A DNA stretch of 64,000 bases from Rhizobacter sp. OV335 (GCF_900142965.1 NZ_FRCQ01000005.1:124001-188000), one strand, 5' to 3'. Numbered from the stretch's first letter, positions 37,965 through 45,294 are shown. Made by a program: numbers and translations. The notes: generated from the sequence alone by a model not told the origin.

Positions 37965-38790
37965 TCTCCGAACCCCGTTCGCCCTGAGCTTGTCGAAGGG
38001 CCGGGCTGAGCCCAACCCCGCTCTGGCTGAGCCCAACCCCGTTCGGGCTGAGCCTGTCGAAGCCCTCGTGCCGGTGCGCCACCTGAGCTTCGCGATCCTG
38101 CTGGCCCTCGCCGGCTGCTCGACGATCCAGCAGCCGCTGCAGGCCTTGCGCGATGCCGTGATGCCGGCCAAGGCCGCCTCCGCACCGGCTGCTTCGGCCT
38201 CGGCTCCCGCGAAGGCCGCTTCCGCCCCCGCCCCGGTCATCGCCCGCCCCGACCCCGAAGCCCCGGTCGCGCCCGCGCTGCAACGCAGCTACGACGACGC
38301 CCGACGCGCCTTGCGTGCCGGCAGGATGGACGAAGCCGAACGCGGCTTCAAGGCCATCGCGCAGGCCAACCCGGACCTGGGCGGCCCGCACGCCAACCTC
38401 GGCGTGATCTACCGCCAGGCCAACAAGCTGCCCGAATCGGCCGGTGAGCTGGAGCAGGCGGTGCGCCTGAACCCGAAGCAGCCGCTGTACTTCAACCAGC
38501 TCGGCATCACCTACCGCCAGCAAGGACAGTTCACGAAGGCCAAGGACGCCTACGAGCGCGCGATCTCGCTCGATGCGGGCTATGCCGCGCCGCTGCTGAA
38601 CCTCGGCATCCTGTACGACCTGTATCTGTGGGATGTTGCACAGGCCGGCGACCTGTATGGCCGGTATCTTGCGTTGACTCCGGGTGGCGATGCCACGGTG
38701 ACCAAATGGGTCGCAGATCTGAAAAATCGTAAGCAGCCTGCCGCGGCGCCCGCGCCGGCAGCGGCTGCGAGCCGGAAGGAAAAACCATGA
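37951..38790 (+). CDS. TPR lipoprotein with REP element inside its signal peptide
   Basis: A 279-residue TPR protein. The ATG at 37951 has a strong AAGGAG site 7 nt upstream, but residues 8-42 (TPFALSLSKG through VEALVPV) are encoded by a REP-type repeat. The real hydrophobic core and lipobox follow (RHLSFAILLALAGC, Cys56). Removing the repeat would give a normal 20-residue signal peptide. GTG codons at 38068 and 38074 just before the core could serve as internal starts but lack a ribosome binding site. The mature part has an Ala/Pro linker and three or four TPRs (AERGFKAIAQANPDLGGPHA; QLGITYRQQGQFTKAKDAYE). Confidence 0.75.
   Translation: MRFADLRTPFALSLSKGRAEPNPALAEPNPVRAEPVEALVPVRHLSFAILLALAGCSTIQQPLQALRDAVMPAKAASAPAASASAPAKAASAPAPVIARPDPEAPVAPALQRSYDDARRALRAGRMDEAERGFKAIAQANPDLGGPHANLGVIYRQANKLPESAGELEQAVRLNPKQPLYFNQLGITYRQQGQFTKAKDAYERAISLDAGYAAPLLNLGILYDLYLWDVAQAGDLYGRYLALTPGGDATVTKWVADLKNRKQPAAAPAPAAAASRKEKP
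37975..38066 (+). repeat. REP-type repetitive element in coding sequence
   Basis: The element has two outer copies of CGTTCG(CCC/GGG)CTGAGC(T/C)TGTCGAAG in the same orientation, with two 21-bp tandem units GGCTGAGCCCAACCCCG(CTCT/TTCG) between them. In frame it encodes the LSLSKG ... AEPVEA peptide that I recognise as a common intragenic repeat in GC-rich betaproteobacteria. It keeps the reading frame open. No other copy was seen in this window. Confidence 0.75.
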
Positions 38791-39125
38791 AGTCCCGAGA
38801 TCCCTTGCGCGTGCCGCTGACGGTGGCCGTGGTGTTCGCGATGTTGATCGCCGCCGGCCTCGCGCCGGCCTGGGCGCAGGACCGCGCCGACATCAAGGGT
38901 TCGCAGATCATCGGCAACCGCGAGCTGCCGAAGGTGCTGTACATCGTGCCCTGGAAGAAGCCGCTGGTCGGCGACCAGAGCGGCCGCCCGGCCGTCAGCG
39001 TGCTCGACGAGGCGCTCGCGCCGATCGACCGCGACGTGTTCCGCCGCCAGGTCCGCTATGACACGCTCACGCAGCCGCCGGCTGCTGCCACACCCGCGGC
39101 CACACCCACCGCAGCCGCCAAGTGA
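38787..39125 (+). CDS. Small periplasmic protein of the TPR/ExbBD cluster
   Basis: A 112-residue protein with a signal peptide ending AWA (residue about 30), then DRADIKGSQIIGNRELPKVLYIVPWKK, and a Pro/Ala/Thr-rich tail. I do not recognise the family. The start overlaps the upstream stop (ATGA at 38787-38790), tying it to the TPR lipoprotein. The motif LPKVLYIVPWKKP suggests a short binding segment rather than a globular domain. It likely serves the TPR or motor proteins on either side. Confidence 0.65.
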   Translation: MKSRDPLRVPLTVAVVFAMLIAAGLAPAWAQDRADIKGSQIIGNRELPKVLYIVPWKKPLVGDQSGRPAVSVLDEALAPIDRDVFRRQVRYDTLTQPPAAATPAATPTAAAK

Positions 39126-39186
39126 CCCCACCGCCGGCCTGCCGTTTTTTGTCGAATCACAGAGAAGTTTCCATCGGAGATCAGAG

Positions 39187-39843
39187 ATGAATGCATTCAA
39201 CACAGCAGTGAAGTTTTTCCAGGATTGCGGCCTCTTCATCTATCCGAGCCTGTTGATCATGTCGATCGGCCTGGCGATCGGGATCGAGCGCTACATCGTG
39301 CTGAACAAGGCGCGCAGCGAGAACCGCAAGCTGTGGTCTCAGGTGCTGCCGATGCTGCAGGGCGGGCGCTTCAAGGAAGTGCAGAACGTCACCGCGAATT
39401 CCGACGCCGCGATCGGCAAGATCGTCAACTACGGGCTGACCCGCATGCAGAGCCCGGGCCGCCGTGAAGACTTCGACGCCGCGATGGAAGAGGGCATGAT
39501 GGAAATCGTGCCGCGTCTCGAGAAGCGCACCCACTACATCGCGACCTTCGCGAACGTGATCACGCTGGTCGGCCTGCTGGGCACGATCATGGGCCTGATC
39601 AAGGGCTTCACCGCGGTGGCGCAGGTCAACCCGGCCGAGAAGGCCGAGATGCTGTCGGCCTCGATCTCGATCGCGATGAACAACACCGCGTTCGCGCTGA
39701 TGGTCGCGATCCCGTTCCTGCTGCTGCATTCGTTCCTGCAGGCCAAGACCGCCGAGATCGTCGACGGCCTCGAGGCCGCCAAGATCAGCTTCCTGAACCT
39801 GGTGCAGCGCCTGAAGGCCGAGCAGAGCACCGGAGGCCGTTGA
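39187..39843 (+). CDS. MotA/TolQ/ExbB-family proton channel protein
   Basis: A 218-residue inner-membrane protein. TM1 is at about 14-33 (LFIYPSLLIMSIGLAIG), a cytoplasmic loop follows, and the conserved C-terminal pair comes next (NVITLVGLLGTIMGLIKGF and MNNTAFALMVAIPFLLLHSF), matching TolQ/ExbB/AglR. It should form the pentameric stator-like ring that uses proton flow to power the envelope complex. A 61-bp gap precedes it, the largest inside this part of the locus. The two ExbD-like genes follow 2 and 11 bp apart. Confidence 0.9.
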   Translation: MNAFNTAVKFFQDCGLFIYPSLLIMSIGLAIGIERYIVLNKARSENRKLWSQVLPMLQGGRFKEVQNVTANSDAAIGKIVNYGLTRMQSPGRREDFDAAMEEGMMEIVPRLEKRTHYIATFANVITLVGLLGTIMGLIKGFTAVAQVNPAEKAEMLSASISIAMNNTAFALMVAIPFLLLHSFLQAKTAEIVDGLEAAKISFLNLVQRLKAEQSTGGR

Positions 39844-39845
39844 TC

Positions 39846-40340
39846 ATGGCTGCCCGTCGTCGCCTGCGCAAGGAAACGGCCCACCTGGAGATCACCGCGT
39901 TCATCAACCTGATCGTGGTGCTGGTGCCGTTCCTGCTGTCGACCGCTGTGTTCACGCGGCTGTCGGTGATCGACCTGTCGTTGCCGGCCAAGAACTCCGG
40001 CGTGGAGCAAGTCAAGGACAAGAACCTGCAACTGGAGGTGGTGATGCGCCCCGATGCACTGGAGGTCGGGGACCGCATCGGCGGCCTGATCGCGCGCATC
40101 CCGAACACTGCCAAGGGCTATGACACCGTGGCGCTGTCGACGCTGATCCAAGGCCTGAAGGCGCAGTTTCCGGACAAGACGGAAGCCAGCGTGCTGGCCG
40201 AGCCCAACTCCTCGTACGACGCGCTCGTGCAGGTGATGGATGCGGTGCGCGTGGTCGCCACGCCCAAGGGCGCGGTGGTGGTGCACACCGAAATGTTCCC
40301 CAACATCTCGATCGGCGATGCGCCGGTCGTCAAGCGATAG
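39846..40340 (+). CDS. ExbD/TolR-like protein lacking the membrane Asp
   Basis: A 164-residue single-pass protein with a short basic cytoplasmic N-terminus, one membrane helix (about 17-37) and a periplasmic domain. In ExbD/TolR/MotB families this helix has a conserved Asp that carries protons; here the equivalent position is Asn21 (TAFINLIVVLVPFLL). ATG 39846 is favoured with GGAGG 9 nt upstream; TTG 39840 is closer to that site. Because the second ExbD gene keeps its Asp, this one may be a structural or regulatory partner in a mixed dimer. Confidence 0.85.
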   Translation: MAARRRLRKETAHLEITAFINLIVVLVPFLLSTAVFTRLSVIDLSLPAKNSGVEQVKDKNLQLEVVMRPDALEVGDRIGGLIARIPNTAKGYDTVALSTLIQGLKAQFPDKTEASVLAEPNSSYDALVQVMDAVRVVATPKGAVVVHTEMFPNISIGDAPVVKR

Positions 40341-40351
40341 GGGCGGGGACC

Positions 40352-40849
40352 ATGGCATTGATGACACCGCTGCAGAAGCGGGCCGAGCGCCGAGCGCGCA
40401 ACCAGACGGGGCTCGACATGAACCTCGTCTCGCTGATCGACGTCTTCACGATCCTGATCTTCTTCCTGCTGTCGAACGCGACCGGCGTCGAGCTGCTGCC
40501 GAGCCCGAAGGCGGTGCAGCTGCCGCAGTCGACGGCCGAGAAGGAGCCGAAGCAGAACGTGGTGCTGGTGGTCAGCGGCACCGAGATCCTCGTCGAGGGC
40601 CGCAAGGTCGCGAACGTGGCCGACGTGATGAAGCTGCAGGGCGACCTGATCGCGCCGCTGAAGGAAGAGCTCGACATCCAGGCCGGCCGCGAGATGATCC
40701 GCGAGGCCAACAAGGACAAGGGCAAGGCGCTGACGATCATGGGCGACAAGGACATCCCGTACCAGCTGTTGCGCAAGATCATGTACACCGCGGCGCGCGC
40801 CAGCTTCACCGACATGTCGTTCGCGGTGCGGCAGAAGGCGGGCGCATGA
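40352..40849 (+). CDS. ExbD/TolR-like protein with intact Asp
   Basis: A 165-residue ExbD/TolR protein. The membrane helix NLVSLIDVFTILIFFLL has the expected proton-carrying Asp30. The periplasmic domain resembles TolR (VVLVVSGTEILVEGRK; LTIMGDKDIPYQLLRKIMYTA). It pairs with the ExbB-like and first ExbD-like proteins, giving the TolQ-TolR-TolR composition known for Myxococcus AglR-AglQ-AglS. Its stop overlaps the next start (ATGA). Confidence 0.9.
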   Translation: MALMTPLQKRAERRARNQTGLDMNLVSLIDVFTILIFFLLSNATGVELLPSPKAVQLPQSTAEKEPKQNVVLVVSGTEILVEGRKVANVADVMKLQGDLIAPLKEELDIQAGREMIREANKDKGKALTIMGDKDIPYQLLRKIMYTAARASFTDMSFAVRQKAGA

Positions 40850-41928
40850 CAGCCGCCGCCGTTTCGTTCAATCCGCGGGTGATGCCGTGGGCGGGCGTGC
40901 CCGAGGATGACGCGCGCTTTCGCCGCATCATCCAGCGCACGGTGGGCGTGTGCCTGCTGATCTTCCTGATCGTGCCGTGGCTGCCGGTGCGGCAGCCCGA
41001 CCGCTCCGCTCCGGCCGAGTTGCCGCCGCGGCTGGCCAAGCTGGTGCTGGAGACGCCTCCGCCGCCACCGCCGCCGCCAAAGGTGCAGGAGAAGCCGAAG
41101 GATGCGGCCGAGGCGGCCGTGCCGCAAGCCAAGCCCGACCAGGCCAAGCCGATCCCGGCCAAGCCCGATCCGGTGAAGATGAAGGAGCCGATCCCCGAGG
41201 CTCGCGTGCCGCAGGCCAACAAGCCGCCGGGCGAGATCGAGGGCGCGCGCCGCAAGGCGGCGGGTGTCGGCCTGCTCGCGATGAAGGACCAGCTGCAGGA
41301 GCTGAGCGGTGCGCCGATGGCGGTGCAGCTGAAGCCGGACATCAAGCAGGGGCCGGGTGTCGGTTCGGGCGTCGGCGTGGGGGTTGGCGCGGGCACCGAG
41401 GCCGGCTTGCCGGACCGGGCGATGATCACGTCGAACGCGACCGGCGGCAGCGGCGGCATCAACACCGCGGGCTACAGCCGCAACACCGGTGGCGGCGGGC
41501 TGGCGGGTCGCTCGACCACGTTGGTGGCCGGCGTGGCCGGGGGCGGTGGGGGTGGCGGCAAGGGCTCGGCGGCCGGCAGCGGCACCGGCAATGGCACCGG
41601 GGCGGGTGGCACGGTGCAGCGCGGTGGCAGTGGCAAGGCGGCGCGTTCGATCGAGGAGATTCGCCTCGTGTTCGAGCGCAACAAGGGTGCGATCTACGCG
41701 ATCTACAACCGTGCGCTGCGCGAGGACCCGGGCCTGCAGGGCAAGGTGGTGTTGAGCCTGAAGATCTCGCCGTCGGGCGCGCTGGTGGACTGCCGGATCG
41801 TGTCGAGCGAGCTGAAGTCGCCGGAGCTGGAATCGAAGCTGCTGGCGCGGATCAAGCAGTTCGAGTTCGGGTCGCGTGATGTCGACCAGATCGACATCAC
41901 GTACCCGCTGGACTTCCTGCCGTCGTAG
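40846..41928 (+). CDS. AgmX/TonB-like energy-transducing protein
   Basis: A 360-residue protein with a cytoplasmic N-terminus (about 30 residues), one membrane helix (RTVGVCLLIFLIVPWLPV), a PPPPPPPP run and a Lys/Pro-rich stretch as in TonB, then a long Gly-rich segment (about 180-270). The C-terminal domain of AgmX/PglI or TonB-C type is RSIEEIRLVFERNKGAIYAI, then GKVVLSLKISPSGALVDC and FEFG. It should carry motion from the ExbBD-like ring to outer parts of the complex. It is the last gene of the locus; its stop touches the stop of the convergent minus-strand gene with no spacer. Confidence 0.85.
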   Translation: MTAAAVSFNPRVMPWAGVPEDDARFRRIIQRTVGVCLLIFLIVPWLPVRQPDRSAPAELPPRLAKLVLETPPPPPPPPKVQEKPKDAAEAAVPQAKPDQAKPIPAKPDPVKMKEPIPEARVPQANKPPGEIEGARRKAAGVGLLAMKDQLQELSGAPMAVQLKPDIKQGPGVGSGVGVGVGAGTEAGLPDRAMITSNATGGSGGINTAGYSRNTGGGGLAGRSTTLVAGVAGGGGGGGKGSAAGSGTGNGTGAGGTVQRGGSGKAARSIEEIRLVFERNKGAIYAIYNRALREDPGLQGKVVLSLKISPSGALVDCRIVSSELKSPELESKLLARIKQFEFGSRDVDQIDITYPLDFLPS

Positions 41929-42261
41929 TCAGTGCCGGGTGGCCGCCGCGTGATCGATCGCGCGGCGCGCCTCCAGCTCGGCGTTCAGCGCCTTCTCGAG
42001 CGGGGCGCGAACCAGTCCGGCATGCTCGTAGCGTATGTTTTCATACAGCTCCGACGCGGCCGGGCAATCCTCCAGGATCAGCTGCAAGGCCTTGCCCGGC
42101 TCGACGCGTTCGAGCGCACGGGTCAGCTGCTGCACGACGGTGCGGTACTGGTGGGCGTCGATCTCGGCCGGGCTCGCTTCCATGCGCTGCACCAGGCGCG
42201 CCAGCGCATGCACGACATCGAGGTCGCTGACGCTGCGTTGCGATTGGGTGGGGGTTTTCAT
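41929..42261 (-). CDS. Uncharacterised 110-residue protein
   Basis: A small soluble protein, helical throughout, with no signal peptide, membrane segment or recognised motif. The ATG at 42261 has a GGAAGGA ribosome binding site. It is normal GC-rich sequence, unlike the low-GC leucine-rich-repeat gene 100 bp upstream on the same strand, and a perfect 8-bp hairpin (42278-42298) stands between them. Small helical proteins beside effector genes are sometimes secretion chaperones, but nothing in the sequence shows that here. Confidence 0.6.
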   Translation of the reverse strand: MKTPTQSQRSVSDLDVVHALARLVQRMEASPAEIDAHQYRTVVQQLTRALERVEPGKALQLILEDCPAASELYENIRYEHAGLVRAPLEKALNAELEARRAIDHAAATRH

Positions 42262-42277
42262 GCGTTTCCTTCCGGGA

Positions 42278-42298
42278 GGGGCGGCACCAGGCCGCCCC
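42278..42298. other. Perfect GC hairpin between LRR gene and small gene
   Basis: GGGGCGGC (42278-42285) and GCCGCCCC (42291-42298) form an 8-bp stem with loop ACCAG. No T-run on either side. On the minus strand it sits just before the ribosome binding site of the 110-residue gene, so it may shield or insulate that gene from read-through of the LRR gene. Confidence 0.5.
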
Positions 42299-42360
42299 GT
42301 TCGCAGGAGGTGGGGATGTCTTGGCGGCTTGCAAGGCATCGCGCGCGGGAACGGGCGCTA

Positions 42361-43467
42361 TCAGCACCTCAGGGCAGGATTCAGCATGGCCCGGACGCTG
42401 AAACGCCCTATCAATGCGAACAGTTCCTCAGGAATGTTGTTGATTTCCTGGATGCAGGATTTCATGGTTCTGAGTTCTTCGGACAACAGTTCTTGGAGCG
42501 ATAGTTCTTCAGAGAATAACTCTTCTGGCTGCATTTGCAGCAGCTTCAGTAGCATGCTTTTCAATTCAGTAGATTCCTTTGCCTTGCGAATGATTATCGG
42601 CAGCGATGTTGGCTCAAAAAGTATGACTGATCGCCGGGTTTGCATCGCCTCCTTCATCTTGAACGCTCTTGTCAGGTGTTTCATTATAATTTTGGTGCTT
42701 TTTGTCTTCGTGCCATGGAAGATGTCGATGGATATCTTTTCAAGGCTCCTCATGTCGAAGGTCGGTCCCATCTCATAAATGAAATTCCTGGCATCAACCA
42801 AGGTGATTTCGTTGCCGAACAGGGTCAACTCCGTGAGGCGGCTGGGGTTTGAGCATGAAGCATCCCCAGGTGCCACGAGTTCCAGAGATCTGTCGGAGAA
42901 ATGAATTTCGGCCGCCAAGTCGCAGTGATCCAGGTGCAGGACTCTGATGTTCTCGTTTTTCCAGATGACTTCCAGAAATTCACTGAACAGGGTTTCATCC
43001 TGCCAGCAGCGGGACTTTTGGTGTCTGAGATCGAGTTTGTTCAAGACATTGTGCTGCAACAGCTTGATGACACTTTGAAGATGACGCTTCTGCATGAGGT
43101 AGCGTTTTCCACTCGGCTCTATCTTGTAGAAGCCATCCATGTTCAATTCGGTCAAGCCAGATTTTCCTTCAAGGGCTTCGAATATGATGGTCATGTTGGC
43201 ACTTCCCACGTTTCGAAGATTCAACTTGGTCGGAAGGCAGGACGAATCATTCAGGGCCTGAGAAAGATGGCTGGCCTGATCGCCATCAAGTACCATTCCC
43301 TCCAGATTTATTTCCTCGTGCTTGTTGATGGCTCTGATGACATCGGACACGTCTGTGTTGGTGAGGATGTCCCGCCACGAACCCGGAGCCCCATCGAATA
43401 AAGGATCCAAAATCAAGCTGTTCGACTCGATCCCGGCGCGCTTGGCTTTAGGGCAAATACCTTGCAT
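42361..43467 (-). CDS. Low-GC leucine-rich-repeat protein, candidate type III effector
   Basis: A 368-residue protein with no signal peptide. Degenerate leucine-rich repeats run from about 60 to 260: CLPTKLNLRNVG, SGLTELNMDGFY, VLNKLDLRHQ, NIRVLHLDHCD, SRLTELTLFGNEITL, RSLEKISIDIF. A Leu/Glu-rich tail follows (LKLLQMQPEELFSEELSLQE). ATG 43467 was chosen because AGGAG stands 7 nt upstream; a GTG at 43509 lacks a site. Base composition is about 45-50% G+C against two-thirds around it, a clear sign of acquisition. LRR proteins of this sort are frequent type III effectors, and the OTU gene next door has a PIP box; this gene has no PIP box that I can find. Confidence 0.72.
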   Translation of the reverse strand: MQGICPKAKRAGIESNSLILDPLFDGAPGSWRDILTNTDVSDVIRAINKHEEINLEGMVLDGDQASHLSQALNDSSCLPTKLNLRNVGSANMTIIFEALEGKSGLTELNMDGFYKIEPSGKRYLMQKRHLQSVIKLLQHNVLNKLDLRHQKSRCWQDETLFSEFLEVIWKNENIRVLHLDHCDLAAEIHFSDRSLELVAPGDASCSNPSRLTELTLFGNEITLVDARNFIYEMGPTFDMRSLEKISIDIFHGTKTKSTKIIMKHLTRAFKMKEAMQTRRSVILFEPTSLPIIIRKAKESTELKSMLLKLLQMQPEELFSEELSLQELLSEELRTMKSCIQEINNIPEELFALIGRFSVRAMLNPALRC

Positions 43468-43941
43468 CTCATCACTCCTGGTTGGCAGAGCCCATGAGTG
43501 ACTGTCCACGTCAATCCGTTCCTTCAGCTCGGCGGATGCTCATCAGCACTTCGTCCGAGCGACTGGCCGGCGGTCGCCCCGACTCCGGCCGCGTCCACGA
43601 ACGCACGCGCGACCGGTTTGCCGGCCTCGCGCGCCGCTTCTTCGGCAAGCTGTTCAGCTGAGGTCCGCTCAGCGGCCGAAGCCGAAGATCCACGCCAGCT
43701 TCTGCAGCGGGCTGCGGCCCAGGCGAACCATCGACAACGTCGGGTACGAGCTGCGAGCCTTCAGTGCGCGGTGTTGCCGCGCCAGGGAAGACTGGTGTGA
43801 ACCCGGGGAACGGGGGGCGAGTCGCATGGCGGACTCCGTGGTGAGGGGCAGGTGTTCACAGCATCGTGCGGACGACCGCGCGGCACCATCCTCCGTTCGC
43901 GCGGTGGCGGCTCGCTCTTTGGGGGGTGGTTCGGGGCATGG
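43468..43941. other. Intergenic region between LRR and OTU genes
   Basis: GC-rich again except near the LRR start. Besides the short minus-strand reading frame at 43669-43827, a 41-codon plus-strand frame runs from the ATG at about 43538 to the stop at 43661 (MLISTSSER ... RRFFGKLFS), without a clear ribosome binding site. No PIP box, tRNA or repeat was found. Confidence 0.5.
43669..43827 (-). CDS. Possible 52-residue basic protein
   Basis: An open frame from ATG 43827 with CGGAG 8-9 nt upstream. The product is short and strongly basic (MRLAPRSPGSHQSSLARQH, ending LGRSPLQKLAWIFGFGR). It lies between the two effector candidates on the same strand. It could be a real small gene or chance coding; only the ribosome binding site supports it. 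Confidence 0.35.
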   Translation of the reverse strand: MRLAPRSPGSHQSSLARQHRALKARSSYPTLSMVRLGRSPLQKLAWIFGFGR

Positions 43942-45105
43942 TTACTTGTCGAACACCGGCTCGTAGTGCTTGCGGCCCTCGTCGAGGAAGAGTCGCACGG
44001 TCGACATCGGTACGCCGTCCGCCCCTTCCGCCTTGAAGCTGTAGTTGTCCTCGTTGGCGGGCGTCGTGGCGGCGGTGTGCGCGACGATGCGCAGGCCCGG
44101 GAACGTCTGTGCCATCAGCGCCGGCATGTAGTCGCAGGCGCCGTCCTTGTACGAGAAGTTCTCGGCCACCTCGGCCACGTGGGTGAGCTGGTTGGGCGTC
44201 AGCGTGTGCGACTGATCCGCCAGGCGCGTGCCGACCGCGGCGCGGTACTGCTCGGCGCTGACGGGCTTCTTGCCCTCGCGCAGCTCGCCGAGGACGGCGC
44301 CGTACAGCATCGGGACGTTGTCCACGCCGAGGTTGGCCATCTGGAAGTTGCTGATCATCTCGGCCGCGATGTGCTGGCGGATGGCCTGCGGGGTCAGGTC
44401 TTTCTCCGCGATGCCCATCTGCCGCGCGATCTGCGGTCCCGCGTGGTGGATCATCGAGTAGAAGAAGCAGTTGCCATCGGCGCGGGCCGTGCCGCGCTCC
44501 AGGTTCGCGAAGTGGGGCACGACCGGGTCCACGTCGTTGTGCCTTCCGGCCAGCTGGCCGGCCGGCGGAACCGCGATCGGGCGCGGGCCGTCGAACCTCG
44601 GCCCCGACATCGACTGCCGGCGTACCGGCCGGGGCGTCTGCAGCGGGGACTGCCCGGGCGCCGCACCGAGCCCGTCGAAACGCGCCGGTGCCGAGTCGGC
44701 TTGACGCCTTGGGGGTGTCCCCTGGGGCCTGCTGAACGGCAGCTCGCCGGACGCCACCCGCTTCGGATCGATGCCGGCCGTCAGCACCCGCCCGAGGTCC
44801 TCCACCGACAATTTCTGACGCGGCCCGTTGAAGCCCTGCTTGCCCGCCGCATTCAACTGTGCGATGTCGACACGTGGCCGCGCACCGGCGGGTTGGCCTT
44901 GCGGCCAGGCCGCGCCCGTGCGCAGGGGTGGGAACTGCGGCGGCTGGAAGCGCAATGGAGGCTGTCCAGGGAAGCTGCCCTGGGGGCGCGGTCCCAACGG
45001 CTGCTGCAACGGCGGGCGACCCGGCATGCCCGGCCTGCGCACGGCGCTGTCTAGCAGGCTCTGGGCGCCACGCCGTGCGCTGCCCATCAGTTTCATGAGG
45101 TTCAT
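43942..45105 (-). CDS. OTU-type cysteine protease, candidate type III effector
   Basis: A 387-residue protein. Residues about 1-200 are Pro/Gln/Gly/Arg-rich and look disordered (GRPPLQQPLGPRPQG), like a secretion and delivery region. The C-terminal half is an OTU-like peptidase with Asp210-Gly-Asn-Cys213 (DGNCFFYSMI) and His380 in RKHYEPVF, the catalytic Cys and His of deubiquitinases. Bacteria lack ubiquitin, so such enzymes act in eukaryotic hosts. ATG 45105 lies right behind a perfect PIP box; ATGs at 45096 and 45087 are alternatives, since the predicted transcript start falls near 45105. The longer frame back to 45249 would read through the PIP box. Confidence 0.75.
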   Translation of the reverse strand: MNLMKLMGSARRGAQSLLDSAVRRPGMPGRPPLQQPLGPRPQGSFPGQPPLRFQPPQFPPLRTGAAWPQGQPAGARPRVDIAQLNAAGKQGFNGPRQKLSVEDLGRVLTAGIDPKRVASGELPFSRPQGTPPRRQADSAPARFDGLGAAPGQSPLQTPRPVRRQSMSGPRFDGPRPIAVPPAGQLAGRHNDVDPVVPHFANLERGTARADGNCFFYSMIHHAGPQIARQMGIAEKDLTPQAIRQHIAAEMISNFQMANLGVDNVPMLYGAVLGELREGKKPVSAEQYRAAVGTRLADQSHTLTPNQLTHVAEVAENFSYKDGACDYMPALMAQTFPGLRIVAHTAATTPANEDNYSFKAEGADGVPMSTVRLFLDEGRKHYEPVFDK

Positions 45106-45111
45106 GCCGCC

Positions 45112-45173
45112 ACTGTCGCGCCACCACCCTGGCGACCCGGCGGCCGAAGCGAAGGCATTACGGAGATCGCGAA
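45112..45173 (-). promoter_or_regulatory. PIP box (hrp-type) promoter 2
   Basis: The minus strand reads TTCGC-N15-TTCGC from 45173 to 45149, a perfect PIP box. A -10-like GACAGT (45117-45112) follows after 31 bp, the same spacing and the same GAnnnT form as in promoter 1 at 17012-17073. It points at the OTU gene and away from the DUF1800 gene. Confidence 0.75.
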
Positions 45174-45294
45174 GTCCGGCACCGTTCCTGCAACAAGGGT
45201 CTTGAGCGTTCGTCGATGCGAGATGGCTGTTCCGCAGCATGACGAACACGTCGCGAACTCACGCGAATTGCCACTCTTGCCACAGGACGTTTCC

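Noticed and set aside
34605-38240. 1211-codon minus-strand frame opposite the TPR genes
   Set aside because: Shadow of TPR coding sequence in a GC-rich genome; no start site or domain.
41929-42261. Type III chaperone for the LRR protein
   Set aside because: Position fits, but no sequence feature supports it and composition differs from the LRR gene.
43468-43660. PIP box for the LRR gene
   Set aside because: No pair of CGAA on the plus strand is 16 bp apart; the nearest pairs have wrong spacing.
45106-45249. Longer OTU protein starting at 45249
   Set aside because: It would translate through the PIP box and -10 region, and no ribosome binding site supports it.
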